Counted from the first letter of the stretch, positions 9,839 to 18,019 are shown. The stretch: 64,000 nucleotides of DNA from Candidatus Phycosocius bacilliformis (GCF_003112735.1 NZ_BFBR01000001.1:620001-684000); one strand, 5' to 3'. A program made the numbers and translations. Notes: generated by a model not told the origin, from the sequence alone.

Positions 9839-9893
9839 TCTGCCATGCGGTAAGCGTTTTGGCTAATTGTTTGCGTGATTAAGTTGATTTCAA

Positions 9894-9915
9894 GATATAA
9901 ACATGTATTTATATC
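9894..9915. promoter_or_regulatory. metK: Inverted repeat upstream of metK
   Basis: Perfect 8-bp arms gatataaa / tttatatc separated by catgta, which itself contains acatgt symmetry. The site ends 24 bases before the metK start codon, where the -10 region would be expected (a TTGATT lies at 9884-9889). Known alphaproteobacterial methionine regulators (for example SahR of the ArsR family) bind A/T-rich palindromes at such genes; that link is inference. Confidence 0.55.
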
Positions 9916-9939
9916 CCGAAATCCCAATGGAGCAATGCC

Positions 9940-11136
9940 TTGGCCCGAGCATCTTATTTTTTCACATCCGAAAGCGTGTCCGAAGGACATCCCGACAAGG
10001 TATGTGACCGCATTTCAGACGAAGTTGTCGACCTGTATTTTCGTCACACCATTGCCGAAGGATTGGACCCTTGGGCTTTGCGCTGCGCGGCTGAGACGTT
10101 GGCAACCACCAATCGTGTGGTGATTGCGGGTGAGTATCGCGGGACCGACAGCGTCACGAAAGACCTTATTGCGCATACCGCGCGGATGGCGATCCGTGAC
10201 ATTGGCTATGAACAAGACGGCTTCCATTGGCAGAATGCCGCCATCGAGGTGCTGCTTCACGGCCAGTCTGAGCATATTGCCATGGGGGTGGATGCGTCTG
10301 GCAACAAGGAAGAGGGTGCCGGCGACCAAGGCATCATGTTTGGTTATGCGACCAACGAAACACCGGAGCTGATGCCAGCCCCCATTCAGTTCAGCCACAA
10401 GATCCTCAAGGATCTAGCCGATGCCCGCAAGAGCGGCGTGTTGGCCATGCTGGGGCCTGATGCCAAGAGCCAAGTGACGGCACGCTATGAGAATGGCCGC
10501 CCCGTTGCAGCAACCTCCATCGTTCTGTCGACGCAGCATCTGGATGAAAGCCTGAGCAGTGACGATATCCGGGCGATTGTTGAACCCTATATCCGCAAGG
10601 CGCTGGGTGACATTCTGCCGATCGACACGGATTGCAAATGGCACATCAACCCAACTGGCAAGTTCGTTGTAGGTGGGCCGGATGGCGATTGCGGCTTGAC
10701 GGGCCGCAAAATCATTGTCGACACTTATGGCGGCGCTGCCCCCCATGGTGGCGGTGCTTTTTCTGGCAAGGATCCCACGAAGGTGGACCGGTCGGCAGCT
10801 TATGCTGCCCGCTATCTGGCCAAAAATGTCGTGGCCGCGGGTCTGGCAGACCGCTGTACCCTGCAATTATCCTATGCGATTGGGGTGGCCGAGCCTCTTT
10901 CCATCTATGCGAATTGCGATGGGACTGAGCGGTGCGATCTTGCGGCGCTGGAAGCCCGTTTGCCTGAGCTGATGAAACTTACGCCGCGTGGTATTCGTGG
11001 CCATCTGGATCTGAACAAGCCAATCTATGCCCGTACGGCGGCTTATGGCCACTTTGGCCGGGCACCTGAGGCCGATGGTGGCTTCTCATGGGAACGCACA
11101 GACTTGGTCGACAGCCTCAAAGATCTGTTGACCTAG
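9940..11136 (+). CDS. metK: S-adenosylmethionine synthase
   Basis: 398 residues. It makes S-adenosylmethionine from methionine and ATP. The family motifs are intact: [16 protein letters not shown] at the N-terminus, [12 protein letters not shown] near residue 127, and the phosphate-binding [16 protein letters not shown] near residue 270. The start must be TTG at 9940: nearby ATGs at 9927 and 9935 are out of frame, and GGAG lies seven bases upstream. A weak start codon plus the A/T-rich palindrome suggests controlled expression. A strong terminator follows. Confidence 0.95.
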   Translation: MARASYFFTSESVSEGHPDKVCDRISDEVVDLYFRHTIAEGLDPWALRCAAETLATTNRVVIAGEYRGTDSVTKDLIAHTARMAIRDIGYEQDGFHWQNAAIEVLLHGQSEHIAMGVDASGNKEEGAGDQGIMFGYATNETPELMPAPIQFSHKILKDLADARKSGVLAMLGPDAKSQVTARYENGRPVAATSIVLSTQHLDESLSSDDIRAIVEPYIRKALGDILPIDTDCKWHINPTGKFVVGGPDGDCGLTGRKIIVDTYGGAAPHGGGAFSGKDPTKVDRSAAYAARYLAKNVVAAGLADRCTLQLSYAIGVAEPLSIYANCDGTERCDLAALEARLPELMKLTPRGIRGHLDLNKPIYARTAAYGHFGRAPEADGGFSWERTDLVDSLKDLLT

Positions 11137-11156
11137 GCATCTGACAAACATGCTCG

Positions 11157-11191
11157 AAAAAAGGCTGCCGAGGGAACTCGGCAGCCTTTTT
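11157..11191. terminator. Bidirectional intrinsic terminator
   Basis: 10-bp stem ggctgccgag/ctcggcagcc with a GGAA tetraloop (11163-11186). It is flanked by an A6 run on the left and T5 on the right. It serves metK on the plus strand and the PhaB-type gene on the minus strand. Confidence 0.92.
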
Positions 11192-11281
11192 GCTTGATGC
11201 ACGCAACGCCGCCGAGGCGGCACGTGAGACACTCAATCACACGTCGCAGTGCGGCATGGGCCTATTTGAACCAAACCCTGA

Positions 11282-12004
11282 CTAGCCTGCGATATATTGC
11301 GCGCCATTAATGGTCAGGGTGGAACCATTGATAAAGCCGGGATCTTCTACCAAAAACACCACTGCACGGGCGATTTCTTCGCTTTCCCCCAAACGGCCGC
11401 ACGGGATACCAGCCTTCACCTTGGCCAAGGCCTCAGGGTTCATGGCAGACACCATTTCTGTGGCGATATAACCGGGGGCAACACAGTTTACCGTTATGCC
11501 TTTCGCCGCCCCTTCTTGGGCGAGTGCTTTGGTAAAGCCGATTACGCCGGCCTTGGCCGACGAATAATTGACTTGGCCAACTTGGCCCTTTTGGCCGTTG
11601 ATCGAAGAAATATTGATAATGCGCCCGTAGCCACGTTCGCGCATGCCATTGATGACTGGGCGGGTGCAGTTGAACAAACTATCAAGGTCAACATTGATCA
11701 CCGAGCGCCATTGTTCCGGCGACATTTTGTGAAAAAAGCCGTCCTTGGTGATACCAGCATTATTCACCAGCACTGAGATTGGTCCAAGATCCGCTTCGAT
11801 CTGGGCCATAGCGGCGGCGCAGGCCTCGTAATCGCCGACGTCAAACTTGTAGGTGGCAATTCCAGTTGCCTGAGTGAAAGCCGCAGCCGCTTCGTCGTTG
11901 CCACCATAATTAGCAGCAACTTGATAGCCAGCATCCCGCAAAGCAATTGAAATCGCCGCACCAATCCCGCGCGATCCACCTGTAACAACGGCAACTTTAG
12001 TCAT
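11282..12004 (-). CDS. phaB: Acetoacetyl-CoA reductase (PhaB-type SDR)
   Basis: 240 residues from ATG 12004, which has GAGGAAAAC directly upstream; the frame also opens at 12037 without such support. It is a short-chain dehydrogenase with TGGSRGIGAAI nucleotide-binding glycines, NNAGITKDGFFHKM, and catalytic YSSAKAG. The KM-PEQW and SINGQKGQVGQVNYS features are those of acetoacetyl-CoA reductases that feed polyhydroxybutyrate synthesis with NADPH. A FabG-like role is the alternative. No phaA or phaC is adjacent; a 3-hydroxybutyrate dehydrogenase gene is in the window at 41153. Confidence 0.85.
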   Translation of the reverse strand: MTKVAVVTGGSRGIGAAISIALRDAGYQVAANYGGNDEAAAAFTQATGIATYKFDVGDYEACAAAMAQIEADLGPISVLVNNAGITKDGFFHKMSPEQWRSVINVDLDSLFNCTRPVINGMRERGYGRIINISSINGQKGQVGQVNYSSAKAGVIGFTKALAQEGAAKGITVNCVAPGYIATEMVSAMNPEALAKVKAGIPCGRLGESEEIARAVVFLVEDPGFINGSTLTINGAQYIAG

Positions 12005-12162
12005 GTTTTCCTCACCAGCCCAAGTTGATTGGTCCAAGTTCTGCCAATCTTTATGTCACAACACCCTAGCAGCACACCTCCCTGTTGGAAGTTGTTTTTA
12101 TGTCGCAGTGCAGTCTAATGTGGTTATGAACCACGGATCGGTCGGGCGGAGTGCGTATAGCC

Positions 12163-13884
12163 ATGTTTCATGATCAGTATGAGCTTTCTCGCCGTCAGAC
12201 CCTACAGGCCTTAACCTCCGCCATCGGTCTGGGTGTGGCGGGGTCTGGTCTTTCATCTTCGATCAGCCATGCAAAAGATAACAGGGGTCTGAACGCTGGG
12301 GCAGTTGCTACAGCAGACACCCCATCAGCTGAGATCGGCGTCGCTATCCTTGAGGCGGGCGGGAATGCCATTGATGCGGCTGTCGCCATCGGCTTTGCGC
12401 TGGCGGTTAGCTATCCCGAAGCAGGCAATATCGGCGGCGGGGGCTTTATGACCATTGTCATGAACGGCCAACCCTATTTCCTCGATTATCGGGAAACCGC
12501 TCCGGCTAAGGCGCGGGCCGATATGTATCTCGATTCAAATGGTGAGTTCAGGGCCGATGCCTCTCTGATTGGCAATCTGGCAGCCGGTACGCCCGGGACC
12601 GTTGCGGGCCTCTATGCCGCCCACAAACGCTTTGGTCGGCTAAGCTGGTCCCAAGTGGTTCAGCCCGCTGTAAATTTGGCGCGCGATGGCTTTGTGCCGC
12701 CCGCACAAATGATCCGTATCTATCGGGAATCAGAAGCATATTTAGGTAAGTCGACCAATTTGGCGCGCTATTTCGGCACGATGCGCGAAGGCGTGACCTT
12801 TACACAGCCTGAACTGGCGGGGACCTTGGCACGGATCGCCCGCCTCGGCCCGGCTGGCTTTTATGAGGGTCGTGTTGGTGACCAAGTGGTGGCGCAGATG
12901 CAGCGAGGTCCACAAAAGGGTTTGATCAGCAAGCAGGACCTTGCCCGATACAAGCCGGTTTGGCGACAACCCTTAACTGGCCCTTGGCGTGACTATCAGG
13001 TCATTACCGCCCCGCCGCCAAGCTCCGGCGGCATTGCGTTGATGCAATTACTCGGCATGAAGCAGGCGCGCGGCGACCTGTTTGAGGGTGTGGCGCATAA
13101 TTCTGCCCAATACATTCATTTGCTGGCAGAATTGGAAAAGCGGGTTTTTGCTGACCGAGCGGTCTATTTGGGCGACCCGGATTTTGTGACTGTACCTGTT
13201 TCAGCCCTCCTTGCACCTGAATACATTGCCGCACGCGCCAGGGAGATACAGCCCGACCGGCCCTCGCCGACTGTGGCTGTTCAACCGGGCCTGGAGAAAC
13301 CGCAGACCACACATTATTCAGTGGTCGATCGGCAGGGAAATGCCGTGTCCAATACCTATACGATCAACGGCTGGTACGGCTCTGGCGTTGTCGTGGAGGG
13401 GGCAGGCTTCCTGCTCAATAATGAAATGGATGATTTTTCCGCCAAACCGGGGGCGCCGAACCAATATGGAGTCGTGGGTGGTGATGCCAACGCCATTCAA
13501 CCCTTCAAGCGCCCGCTTTCGTCAATGACGCCAACCATTATACTGAAACAAGGGCAGCCTGCCCTTGTGCTGGGTTCTCCGGGGGGGTCGCGCATCATTA
13601 CGACGGTCTATCAGGTGTTGCTCAACGCGCTGGACTATCAGATGCCGCTGGCTGAGGCGGTTGCCGCCCCGCGTTACCACCACCAGCTCATCCCGGAAAA
13701 TGTGATTTTTACCGAACCCTATGCCCCGGCCCCACCGGCATTACGAAGCGAACTCGAGGCGCGTGGCTACCGGTTCGAAGCGCAAGACTACAATGGCGAT
13801 ATCGCCGCCATCAAGGTCGAGCAGGGCCAGCCGATCGTTGCACCCGACCCCCGCGCACGCGGCGCTGGTCGGGTTACCCCGTAA
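12163..13884 (+). CDS. ggt: Gamma-glutamyltransferase, Tat-exported
   Basis: 573 residues from ATG 12163; a GTG at 12151 is also possible, with GGCGGA just upstream. The N-terminus has a twin-arginine pattern (SRRQTLQAL) and a hydrophobic stretch, so Tat export to the periplasm is likely. The proenzyme self-cleaves before the nucleophilic threonine, here Thr382 of TTHYSVVD, and GSPGGSRIITTVYQ near the C-terminus is the substrate-binding loop. GNAIDAAVA and ETAPAKA are further family marks. It hydrolyses or transfers gamma-glutamyl groups from glutathione and related peptides. Confidence 0.94.
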   Translation: MFHDQYELSRRQTLQALTSAIGLGVAGSGLSSSISHAKDNRGLNAGAVATADTPSAEIGVAILEAGGNAIDAAVAIGFALAVSYPEAGNIGGGGFMTIVMNGQPYFLDYRETAPAKARADMYLDSNGEFRADASLIGNLAAGTPGTVAGLYAAHKRFGRLSWSQVVQPAVNLARDGFVPPAQMIRIYRESEAYLGKSTNLARYFGTMREGVTFTQPELAGTLARIARLGPAGFYEGRVGDQVVAQMQRGPQKGLISKQDLARYKPVWRQPLTGPWRDYQVITAPPPSSGGIALMQLLGMKQARGDLFEGVAHNSAQYIHLLAELEKRVFADRAVYLGDPDFVTVPVSALLAPEYIAARAREIQPDRPSPTVAVQPGLEKPQTTHYSVVDRQGNAVSNTYTINGWYGSGVVVEGAGFLLNNEMDDFSAKPGAPNQYGVVGGDANAIQPFKRPLSSMTPTIILKQGQPALVLGSPGGSRIITTVYQVLLNALDYQMPLAEAVAAPRYHHQLIPENVIFTEPYAPAPPALRSELEARGYRFEAQDYNGDIAAIKVEQGQPIVAPDPRARGAGRVTP

Positions 13885-13907
13885 CGCGAGCAATCGCTGT
13901 GTCGCGC

Positions 13908-14219
13908 TTAGCGGGCTGGTCGGCGCTGCAGCTTTAGGATTTCCACCACTTCACGAGCATGGTCGATAGCCACCGAAACACCGTCGTCTCGTTCAATCTG
14001 CGACAGGCGGTTGAGGATGCGGGAAATCACCATCGCATCTGTTGGTGCAAAGGGGCCAAGCCGCTGCAGCGTATGGCGAACAATCGACAAGACAGGCTCG
14101 CTTGGTAGGGTAACGACGACACCACCGGGCTGTTCTGTCGACCTCGACGGGCTCGTGCTTACATTGTCATTCAGGTTGGCAACCAAGGGTAAGACTGTCA
14201 TGTCAGGATCCAGATACAA
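13908..14219 (-). CDS. Small conserved-looking protein of unknown function, last gene of a four-gene operon
   Basis: 103 residues from ATG 14219, or 97 from ATG 14201, which would remove the 17-base overlap with the upstream gene. I do not recognise it. The C-terminal half is predicted helical with balanced charge (ISRILNRLSQIERDD...DHAREVVEILKLQRR) and has no signal peptide, membrane segment or metal motif. The first 40 residues are probably disordered. Its place at the end of the tightly coupled operon is the main evidence that it is real. It may be a partner subunit or regulator of the upstream proteins. Confidence 0.6.
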   Translation of the reverse strand: MYLDPDMTVLPLVANLNDNVSTSPSRSTEQPGGVVVTLPSEPVLSIVRHTLQRLGPFAPTDAMVISRILNRLSQIERDDGVSVAIDHAREVVEILKLQRRPAR

Positions 14220-14769
14220 AGAGACTCAAGGAGGATTGCAGCTGCAGCAGCTTGGCGGTGGTGGTCATGGTGGCAAACTCCGGAAACAACCGGATTGCCG
14301 CATGGGTGGTGGAAAGATCCGCGTCATTGGCCTCGATGCGCGGATGTGAGACGGCGTCGGTCACCATCGTGACCGACACACCAAGGTCGGCAGCCGCAAT
14401 TGCGGTTGCCAAACAATAAGGAACCAGTGACCGTCCGACGAGAATGAGTTCTTCGACATTATTCATCGCCAGAAGATCCCGCAGGGCCGGCGAAGATAGA
14501 GCCGATGGACCCCGGCATTGAAACACCGGTTCATCTGGTTCTGGCCGCAAGTCGGCCACCGGATTGGGCGGCCGATCATGGCGATAGACATGGGCAATCA
14601 GCCAACCTTGACGCCGCGCACTGGTCAGAATCAAGCTGCTATTGTGCAGGCATGTGTGCCAAGAGGCTGGGTCCTCAGTCGTATGGCCGTCAGTCACCAA
14701 TTCATTGCAGATCAAGAGGGGTGGCGGTCGACGGCAGTGATCTGGGTACGCGTAACGGGACGAAATCAT
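14203..14769 (-). CDS. Isochorismatase-like (cysteine hydrolase) family protein, probably altered active site
   Basis: 188 residues from ATG 14769, which has AAGGCAAG upstream and starts two bases after the stop of the GNAT gene; a TTG at 14775 is in frame. The isochorismatase fold is visible from PLLICNELV at the N-terminus and VGRSLVPYCLATAIAAADLGVSVTMVTDAV, which holds the catalytic cysteine (Cys119) and the following helix. The aspartate normally in the first strand is replaced by Asn22, and the usual lysine before the SA-F segment is Cys85/Arg86. Only one member of the Asp-Lys-Cys triad is clear. It may be a binding protein or have changed chemistry. Confidence 0.75.
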   Translation of the reverse strand: MISSRYAYPDHCRRPPPLLICNELVTDGHTTEDPASWHTCLHNSSLILTSARRQGWLIAHVYRHDRPPNPVADLRPEPDEPVFQCRGPSALSSPALRDLLAMNNVEELILVGRSLVPYCLATAIAAADLGVSVTMVTDAVSHPRIEANDADLSTTHAAIRLFPEFATMTTTAKLLQLQSSLSLFVSGS

Positions 14770-14771
14770 AG

Positions 14772-15395
14772 TCAAGCTTGCCTTGCTGTACGCAATGGGG
14801 GCAGCCGTTCATTTGAACGATCCAGAACCCCGGGGTGATCCCACTCCCCTTCTGGGCGCAAGAGAACCATCGGATCGGAATTGGCGTGGATCGCGTCATC
14901 CCGTCCGGGTAGGAATTTTTCGACTTCGACATATTCGTGGTCGGAGAAGGCCAGATGAGGCCGTCCTGGGCGCGCGGTGACGCCACAGGCCCGATTCCAC
15001 AGACCAACGATTGAGGGTTCCACATGACCCAGGGCGTGATGATAGCCCTTCTTCGCTCCCAGCTCGAAAGAAGCATCCAAGAGGGCGGCCCCCAAACCAG
15101 ACTTGCGATAGCGCGGGAGGACTGCCACCCGCTCGACTTTGAAGAATTGCGCGAACCAGCGCAACCGAACACAGCCAACCGGCTCCCCCGCCAGACGGGC
15201 GATCAAATGTGTGGCCCCGGCGAAATCATTGCCGTCGATTTCTTCATCATAGGGGCAAGATTGTTCATGCATGTAAGCGATCGCACGAAGGGAGATCACT
15301 TGCATGATTTCATCAAGACGATGAGCCACGGTAATTTCCCATTTGGGACCATTACTTGGAACAAGCCTTTCAGGCAGATCAGCCTTGGGAATCAT
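14772..15395 (-). CDS. GNAT-family acyltransferase
   Basis: 207 residues. The central part shows the acetyl-CoA binding core: GEPVGCVRLRWF, VERVAVLPRYRKSGLGAALL (the R/Q-x-x-G-x-G/A loop), then KGYHHALGHVE. The N-terminal section (YMHEQSCPYDEEIDGNDF-ATHLIARL) is shared with a distinctive alphaproteobacterial GNAT subfamily as I remember it. About 60 residues after the core are unusual and Pro/Arg-rich. Start ATG 15395 overlaps the TGA of the upstream gene (ATGA), implying translational coupling. The substrate is unknown. Confidence 0.85.
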   Translation of the reverse strand: MIPKADLPERLVPSNGPKWEITVAHRLDEIMQVISLRAIAYMHEQSCPYDEEIDGNDFAGATHLIARLAGEPVGCVRLRWFAQFFKVERVAVLPRYRKSGLGAALLDASFELGAKKGYHHALGHVEPSIVGLWNRACGVTARPGRPHLAFSDHEYVEVEKFLPGRDDAIHANSDPMVLLRPEGEWDHPGVLDRSNERLPPLRTARQA

Positions 15396-16054
15396 GCAGC
15401 ACCCCTTGTTTGACGAAATTGAGCCTCAGCTTTGACGTGAGACAGAAGCCGTAGAGTCCCCACCTTGGTTCCTTCCAAGGGGGTCCAGCCCATTTTGCCG
15501 AGCAGAAGGCGCGCGCCATCGTCGGTGACGGCGCGGGCATACCAATCCGCGTTCGGCATGATATGTTCGGAGATGAAGAGACCGAGATTAACAACCAGCC
15601 GCGCTGCGTCGTGACGTGTGACCGCCACACCCCAGCCGAAAATGCTGACTGGTTCTTCCTCGGGGGTACAAACCTGATGAGGCAAGGGCGCCACAGGATC
15701 AAATTCATCCCGCAACACAGCGGCATCGCCAGCTTGGTTCAGGGGTACAAAGCCTAACAATCCGCACAGCGGACTTGAGTCATCGGGATCGGCAAGGCCG
15801 TCCATCGCGGCGTGCGTGACACCAAAGAGCCCAAGCTTGGTCTGGTCATAGACCCATTGCATGGTTTCAATGCTCGCAACGGGCTCCCCCACCAAGCCTA
15901 CAGCCAGCGACCGGGCCTCAATGAGACGAGAGCCGCTGAGGGCAAACATGTTATGGTCGGCCGCAGCACGGGCCACGCGCTCAAGCGTGGTGCGCCCTTC
16001 CATAGGACTGCGGACTTCAAGAATGGTCCGAGTGAACTTGCTGGTCCCGTCCAT
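15392..16054 (-). CDS. Protein of unknown function, first gene of the four-gene operon
   Basis: 220 residues from ATG 16054, with GAGG about five bases upstream. I cannot place it in a family with confidence. The C-terminal segment (MPNADWYARAVTDDGARLLLGKMGWTPLEG) resembles the end of GNAT-like acyltransferases, where a residue pair before a helix is followed by a G-W/F turn. So a divergent acyltransferase fold is possible. It has no signal peptide or membrane segment. It leads the operon, is divergent from the LysR gene across a 305-bp region rich in repeats, and overlaps the next gene by four bases. Confidence 0.7.
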   Translation of the reverse strand: MDGTSKFTRTILEVRSPMEGRTTLERVARAAADHNMFALSGSRLIEARSLAVGLVGEPVASIETMQWVYDQTKLGLFGVTHAAMDGLADPDDSSPLCGLLGFVPLNQAGDAAVLRDEFDPVAPLPHQVCTPEEEPVSIFGWGVAVTRHDAARLVVNLGLFISEHIMPNADWYARAVTDDGARLLLGKMGWTPLEGTKVGTLRLLSHVKAEAQFRQTRGAA

Positions 16055-16076
16055 GTGCCTCGATCCAACTCCCTGT

Positions 16077-16096
16077 CAGTATTTGCCAGTATTTGC
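16077..16096. repeat. Two tandem 10-bp direct repeats
   Basis: cagtatttgc occurs twice back to back (16077-16086 and 16087-16096), starting 23 bases upstream of the operon's first start codon. The 10-bp spacing puts both copies on the same face of the helix, as for a regulator site. Confidence 0.6.
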
Positions 16097-16111
16097 CGGT
16101 GCCATTTGGGA

Positions 16112-16125
16112 GGGTCGTACGACCC
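16112..16125. promoter_or_regulatory. Perfect 14-bp palindrome, candidate operator
   Basis: gggtcgtacgaccc reads the same on both strands. It lies 58 bases upstream of the first gene of the four-gene operon, between the two pairs of direct repeats. Candidate binding site for the divergent LysR protein or the nearby XRE regulator. Confidence 0.6.
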
Positions 16126-16149
16126 GAAAATCTGGCCGAAAATCTTGCC
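16126..16149. repeat. Two tandem 12-bp direct repeats
   Basis: gaaaatctggcc followed directly by gaaaatcttgcc (one mismatch), abutting the 14-bp palindrome. Likely part of the same regulatory cluster. Confidence 0.5.
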
Positions 16150-16359
16150 GGTCGATGCGCAAATCAGCCGATCCGAAACCCGGCAAGCGCCGCATGCGTC
16201 GCCCGACAAGTCGCTGATCCGGTGCCAAATCCCGCTGTGGTTCCCCAGCCACGAGAATTGTCTGCTCATGCAACCGTGCGTTAGGGTTAATCGGGAAAAA
16301 AACGCTTGGGGACCCAGAAAAATTGCAATAGAGTACTGGCTTACTTGAGGGGTCCTTGT

Positions 16360-17409
16360 TTGAAGGATGTGGTACGCCATCGGTCAGACCTGTCTGACTT
16401 GCACATCTTTTATGCGGTCGCTGTGTGCGGCGGCCTGAATGCGGCTGCACGCAGTTTGCGTGTTGATCCCTCGACTGTGTCGCGCGCCCTTGATCAGTTA
16501 GAGGCACGGTTGAACACACGTTTGGTTCGGCGGACTGCACAGGGGGTGGTGCTGACAAAAGCCGGCGAGATGGCGTTGGCGCGCGTTCGCACGATTGAAA
16601 ATCAGATCGAGGAACTTGAGCGTGAAGTGCTTGATTCAGAGGCAACATCACCTGTTGGCGCTGTGACCGTATCATGCTCTGACGGGGTTGGGGCCTATTT
16701 GTTGACTCCGGCTTTGACCCAGTTGCTGCGCGAGAATCCAAAGCTGGATGTGCGACTCGATTGCGGCTTGTGGCCACACAACCCGATCGAAGCGGATTCA
16801 GAAATCGCGTTGAATTTCAACGCAGAACCAATTCCTGGCTATGTGACACGCCCCGTTGCTTACTTCCATTACGGTCTGTTTGGTACAAAAGCATTTTTTG
16901 AGCTCTATGGCATGCCGCAGAGCCTAGAGGAGGCCCTGCGCCATCCTTATCTGCATCACACGGCCCAAACGCTTACCGGCAATATGGCAAGAAAAGTTCC
17001 GGCATTTCAGGATCTTGCGCGCAAACGGATTGAAACAAATTCGAGTGCGGCGGTCGTGGAGGGTGTTTTGGCGGGGATCGGGGTTGCCGGCATGCCAACA
17101 GTCATGTGTGCGCTTTACCCAGACTTGGTCATGGTCGGCGAATCATTTGCACCTGTCGAGCTGAGTCTTGTCTATCACCGCGACATTGAGCGTATTCCCA
17201 GAATTAAAGTGGTCTTGAAATGGCTTGAAGCTGTTTTCGATCAAAAAACAAAACCTTGGTACCGGCGTGAGTTTGTACCACCCAGTGAGTTCACCAAGTT
17301 TCCTGGTGTTCATCAGCAAAACCTGCCGCTCGGGGCAGGGAAATCTTCCGAGGGGGTACCTGCAGATGTGCAGGTACCAAGTCGTCGTATCCGCACCTCA
17401 GGTGCATGA
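16360..17409 (+). CDS. LysR-family transcriptional regulator
   Basis: 349 residues from TTG 16360, supported by GAGGGG seven bases upstream and by the position of the DNA-binding domain; another TTG at 16306 is in frame. The winged helix-turn-helix (LNAAARSLRVDPSTVSRALDQLEARL) starts close to the N-terminus. A linker helix and a periplasmic-binding-like effector domain follow (VTVSCSDGVGAYLLTPALTQLL). The tail after about residue 295 is longer than usual and its DNA holds a perfect 10-bp hairpin. It is divergent from the four-gene operon and probably regulates it; the effector is unknown. Confidence 0.88.
   Translation: MKDVVRHRSDLSDLHIFYAVAVCGGLNAAARSLRVDPSTVSRALDQLEARLNTRLVRRTAQGVVLTKAGEMALARVRTIENQIEELEREVLDSEATSPVGAVTVSCSDGVGAYLLTPALTQLLRENPKLDVRLDCGLWPHNPIEADSEIALNFNAEPIPGYVTRPVAYFHYGLFGTKAFFELYGMPQSLEEALRHPYLHHTAQTLTGNMARKVPAFQDLARKRIETNSSAAVVEGVLAGIGVAGMPTVMCALYPDLVMVGESFAPVELSLVYHRDIERIPRIKVVLKWLEAVFDQKTKPWYRREFVPPSEFTKFPGVHQQNLPLGAGKSSEGVPADVQVPSRRIRTSGA
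17355..17378. repeat. Perfect 10-bp inverted repeat inside the 3' end of the LysR gene
   Basis: ggtacctgca (17355-17364) and tgcaggtacc (17369-17378) flank a four-base loop. A smaller one, gcacct-c-aggtgc, follows at 17393-17405. No T-run follows, so it is not a standard terminator; it could be an RNA structure or operator ahead of the XRE gene. Confidence 0.55.
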
Positions 17410-17446
17410 GTGAGCAGTAACCTTAATCAGTAACGGAGTGTGTAAA

Positions 17447-17869
17447 GTGCCCGCGAGAGAGAACTCAAACCCACGGAAGGCCGATGATCTCGACCATTTT
17501 GTAGCCCAGCGAGTCCGCCGTCAGCGCGACGCCGTTGATATGACACAGGACCAACTGGCCCAAGCTCTGGGAATTTCATTCCAGCAACTTCAGAAATATG
17601 AGCGTGGCGTGAACCGGATTTCGGCGTCGCGTCTGTTTCAGATTTCCTGTGTGCTGGGTGTTGGTCCCGAATATTTCTTCGAGGGTGTCGACCCAAGCCA
17701 ATATGGCTTGTCTTCAAAGTCAGACCGAGGCGAAGGTGCCCAATCTTCAATCTTGAGCCTGATCGCACAGAATCCAGATGCGACCGATCTGGTGGTTGCG
17801 TTTGCGGCAATCAAGTCACCCAAGCAAAGGCAAAAAGCCATTGATTTGGTGAAATTGCTGGCGGATTAA
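17447..17869 (+). CDS. XRE-family regulator, PraR-like
   Basis: 140 residues from GTG 17447, chosen because ACGGAG ends eight bases upstream; GTG 17438 is the alternative. Residues about 20-75 form a Cro/cI helix-turn-helix with MTQDQLAQALGISFQQLQKYERGVNRISASRL, the hallmark of the alphaproteobacterial PraR group. These are small regulators known in rhizobia for quorum-sensing and attachment control and widespread in Caulobacterales. The C-terminal region is probably helical and dimer-forming. It is downstream of, and possibly cotranscribed with, the LysR gene. Confidence 0.88.
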   Translation: MPARENSNPRKADDLDHFVAQRVRRQRDAVDMTQDQLAQALGISFQQLQKYERGVNRISASRLFQISCVLGVGPEYFFEGVDPSQYGLSSKSDRGEGAQSSILSLIAQNPDATDLVVAFAAIKSPKQRQKAIDLVKLLAD

Positions 17870-18019
17870 GTCGCGGGCTGATGCGGGTGGGGATACCAAC
17901 TGGTGACCCTACCTGCTGTCCCCGGCCGAATTGAAGCAGCCGGGACAGACGGACGTTTGACGATTTTATTTTAGGCAGGTTTTCATCATGTTTGTCGACG
18001 CGCGCGGGAGAGGTCAGGC

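Larger units (their letters stand above)
16055..16359. promoter_or_regulatory. Divergent regulatory region between the four-gene operon and LysR
   Basis: 305 bases without a credible gene. It contains two copies of a 10-bp repeat, a perfect 14-bp palindrome, and two near-identical 12-bp direct repeats, all within the first 95 bases next to the operon (listed separately). The half next to the LysR gene shows no obvious element beyond a Shine-Dalgarno (GAGGGG, 16347-16352). The arrangement is typical of LysR control of a divergent operon. Confidence 0.6.

Noticed and set aside
12100-12118. tgtcgcagtgcagtct as a PhaR-type (polyhydroxybutyrate) operator, with a similar ctgcagtgcaa near 27893
   Set aside because: Short and only partly symmetrical. 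The second copy lies upstream of gpmA, which is not a storage gene; I cannot support a regulator from these alone.
14772-15395. GNAT gene as an acyl-homoserine lactone synthase
   Set aside because: The middle of the protein has a standard GNAT acetyl-CoA loop and no LuxI-type conserved arginine/tryptophan pattern. No luxR gene is adjacent, only LysR and XRE.
16306-16359. Upstream TTG start for the LysR gene adding 18 residues
   Set aside because: The extra residues do not match LysR starts, and the TTG at 16360 has a good GAGGGG at the right distance.
17916-17948. Inverted repeat ctgtccc(c)ggc...gccgggacag after the XRE gene as a terminator
   Set aside because: One bulged base, a 12-base loop and no T-run directly after; too weak to call.
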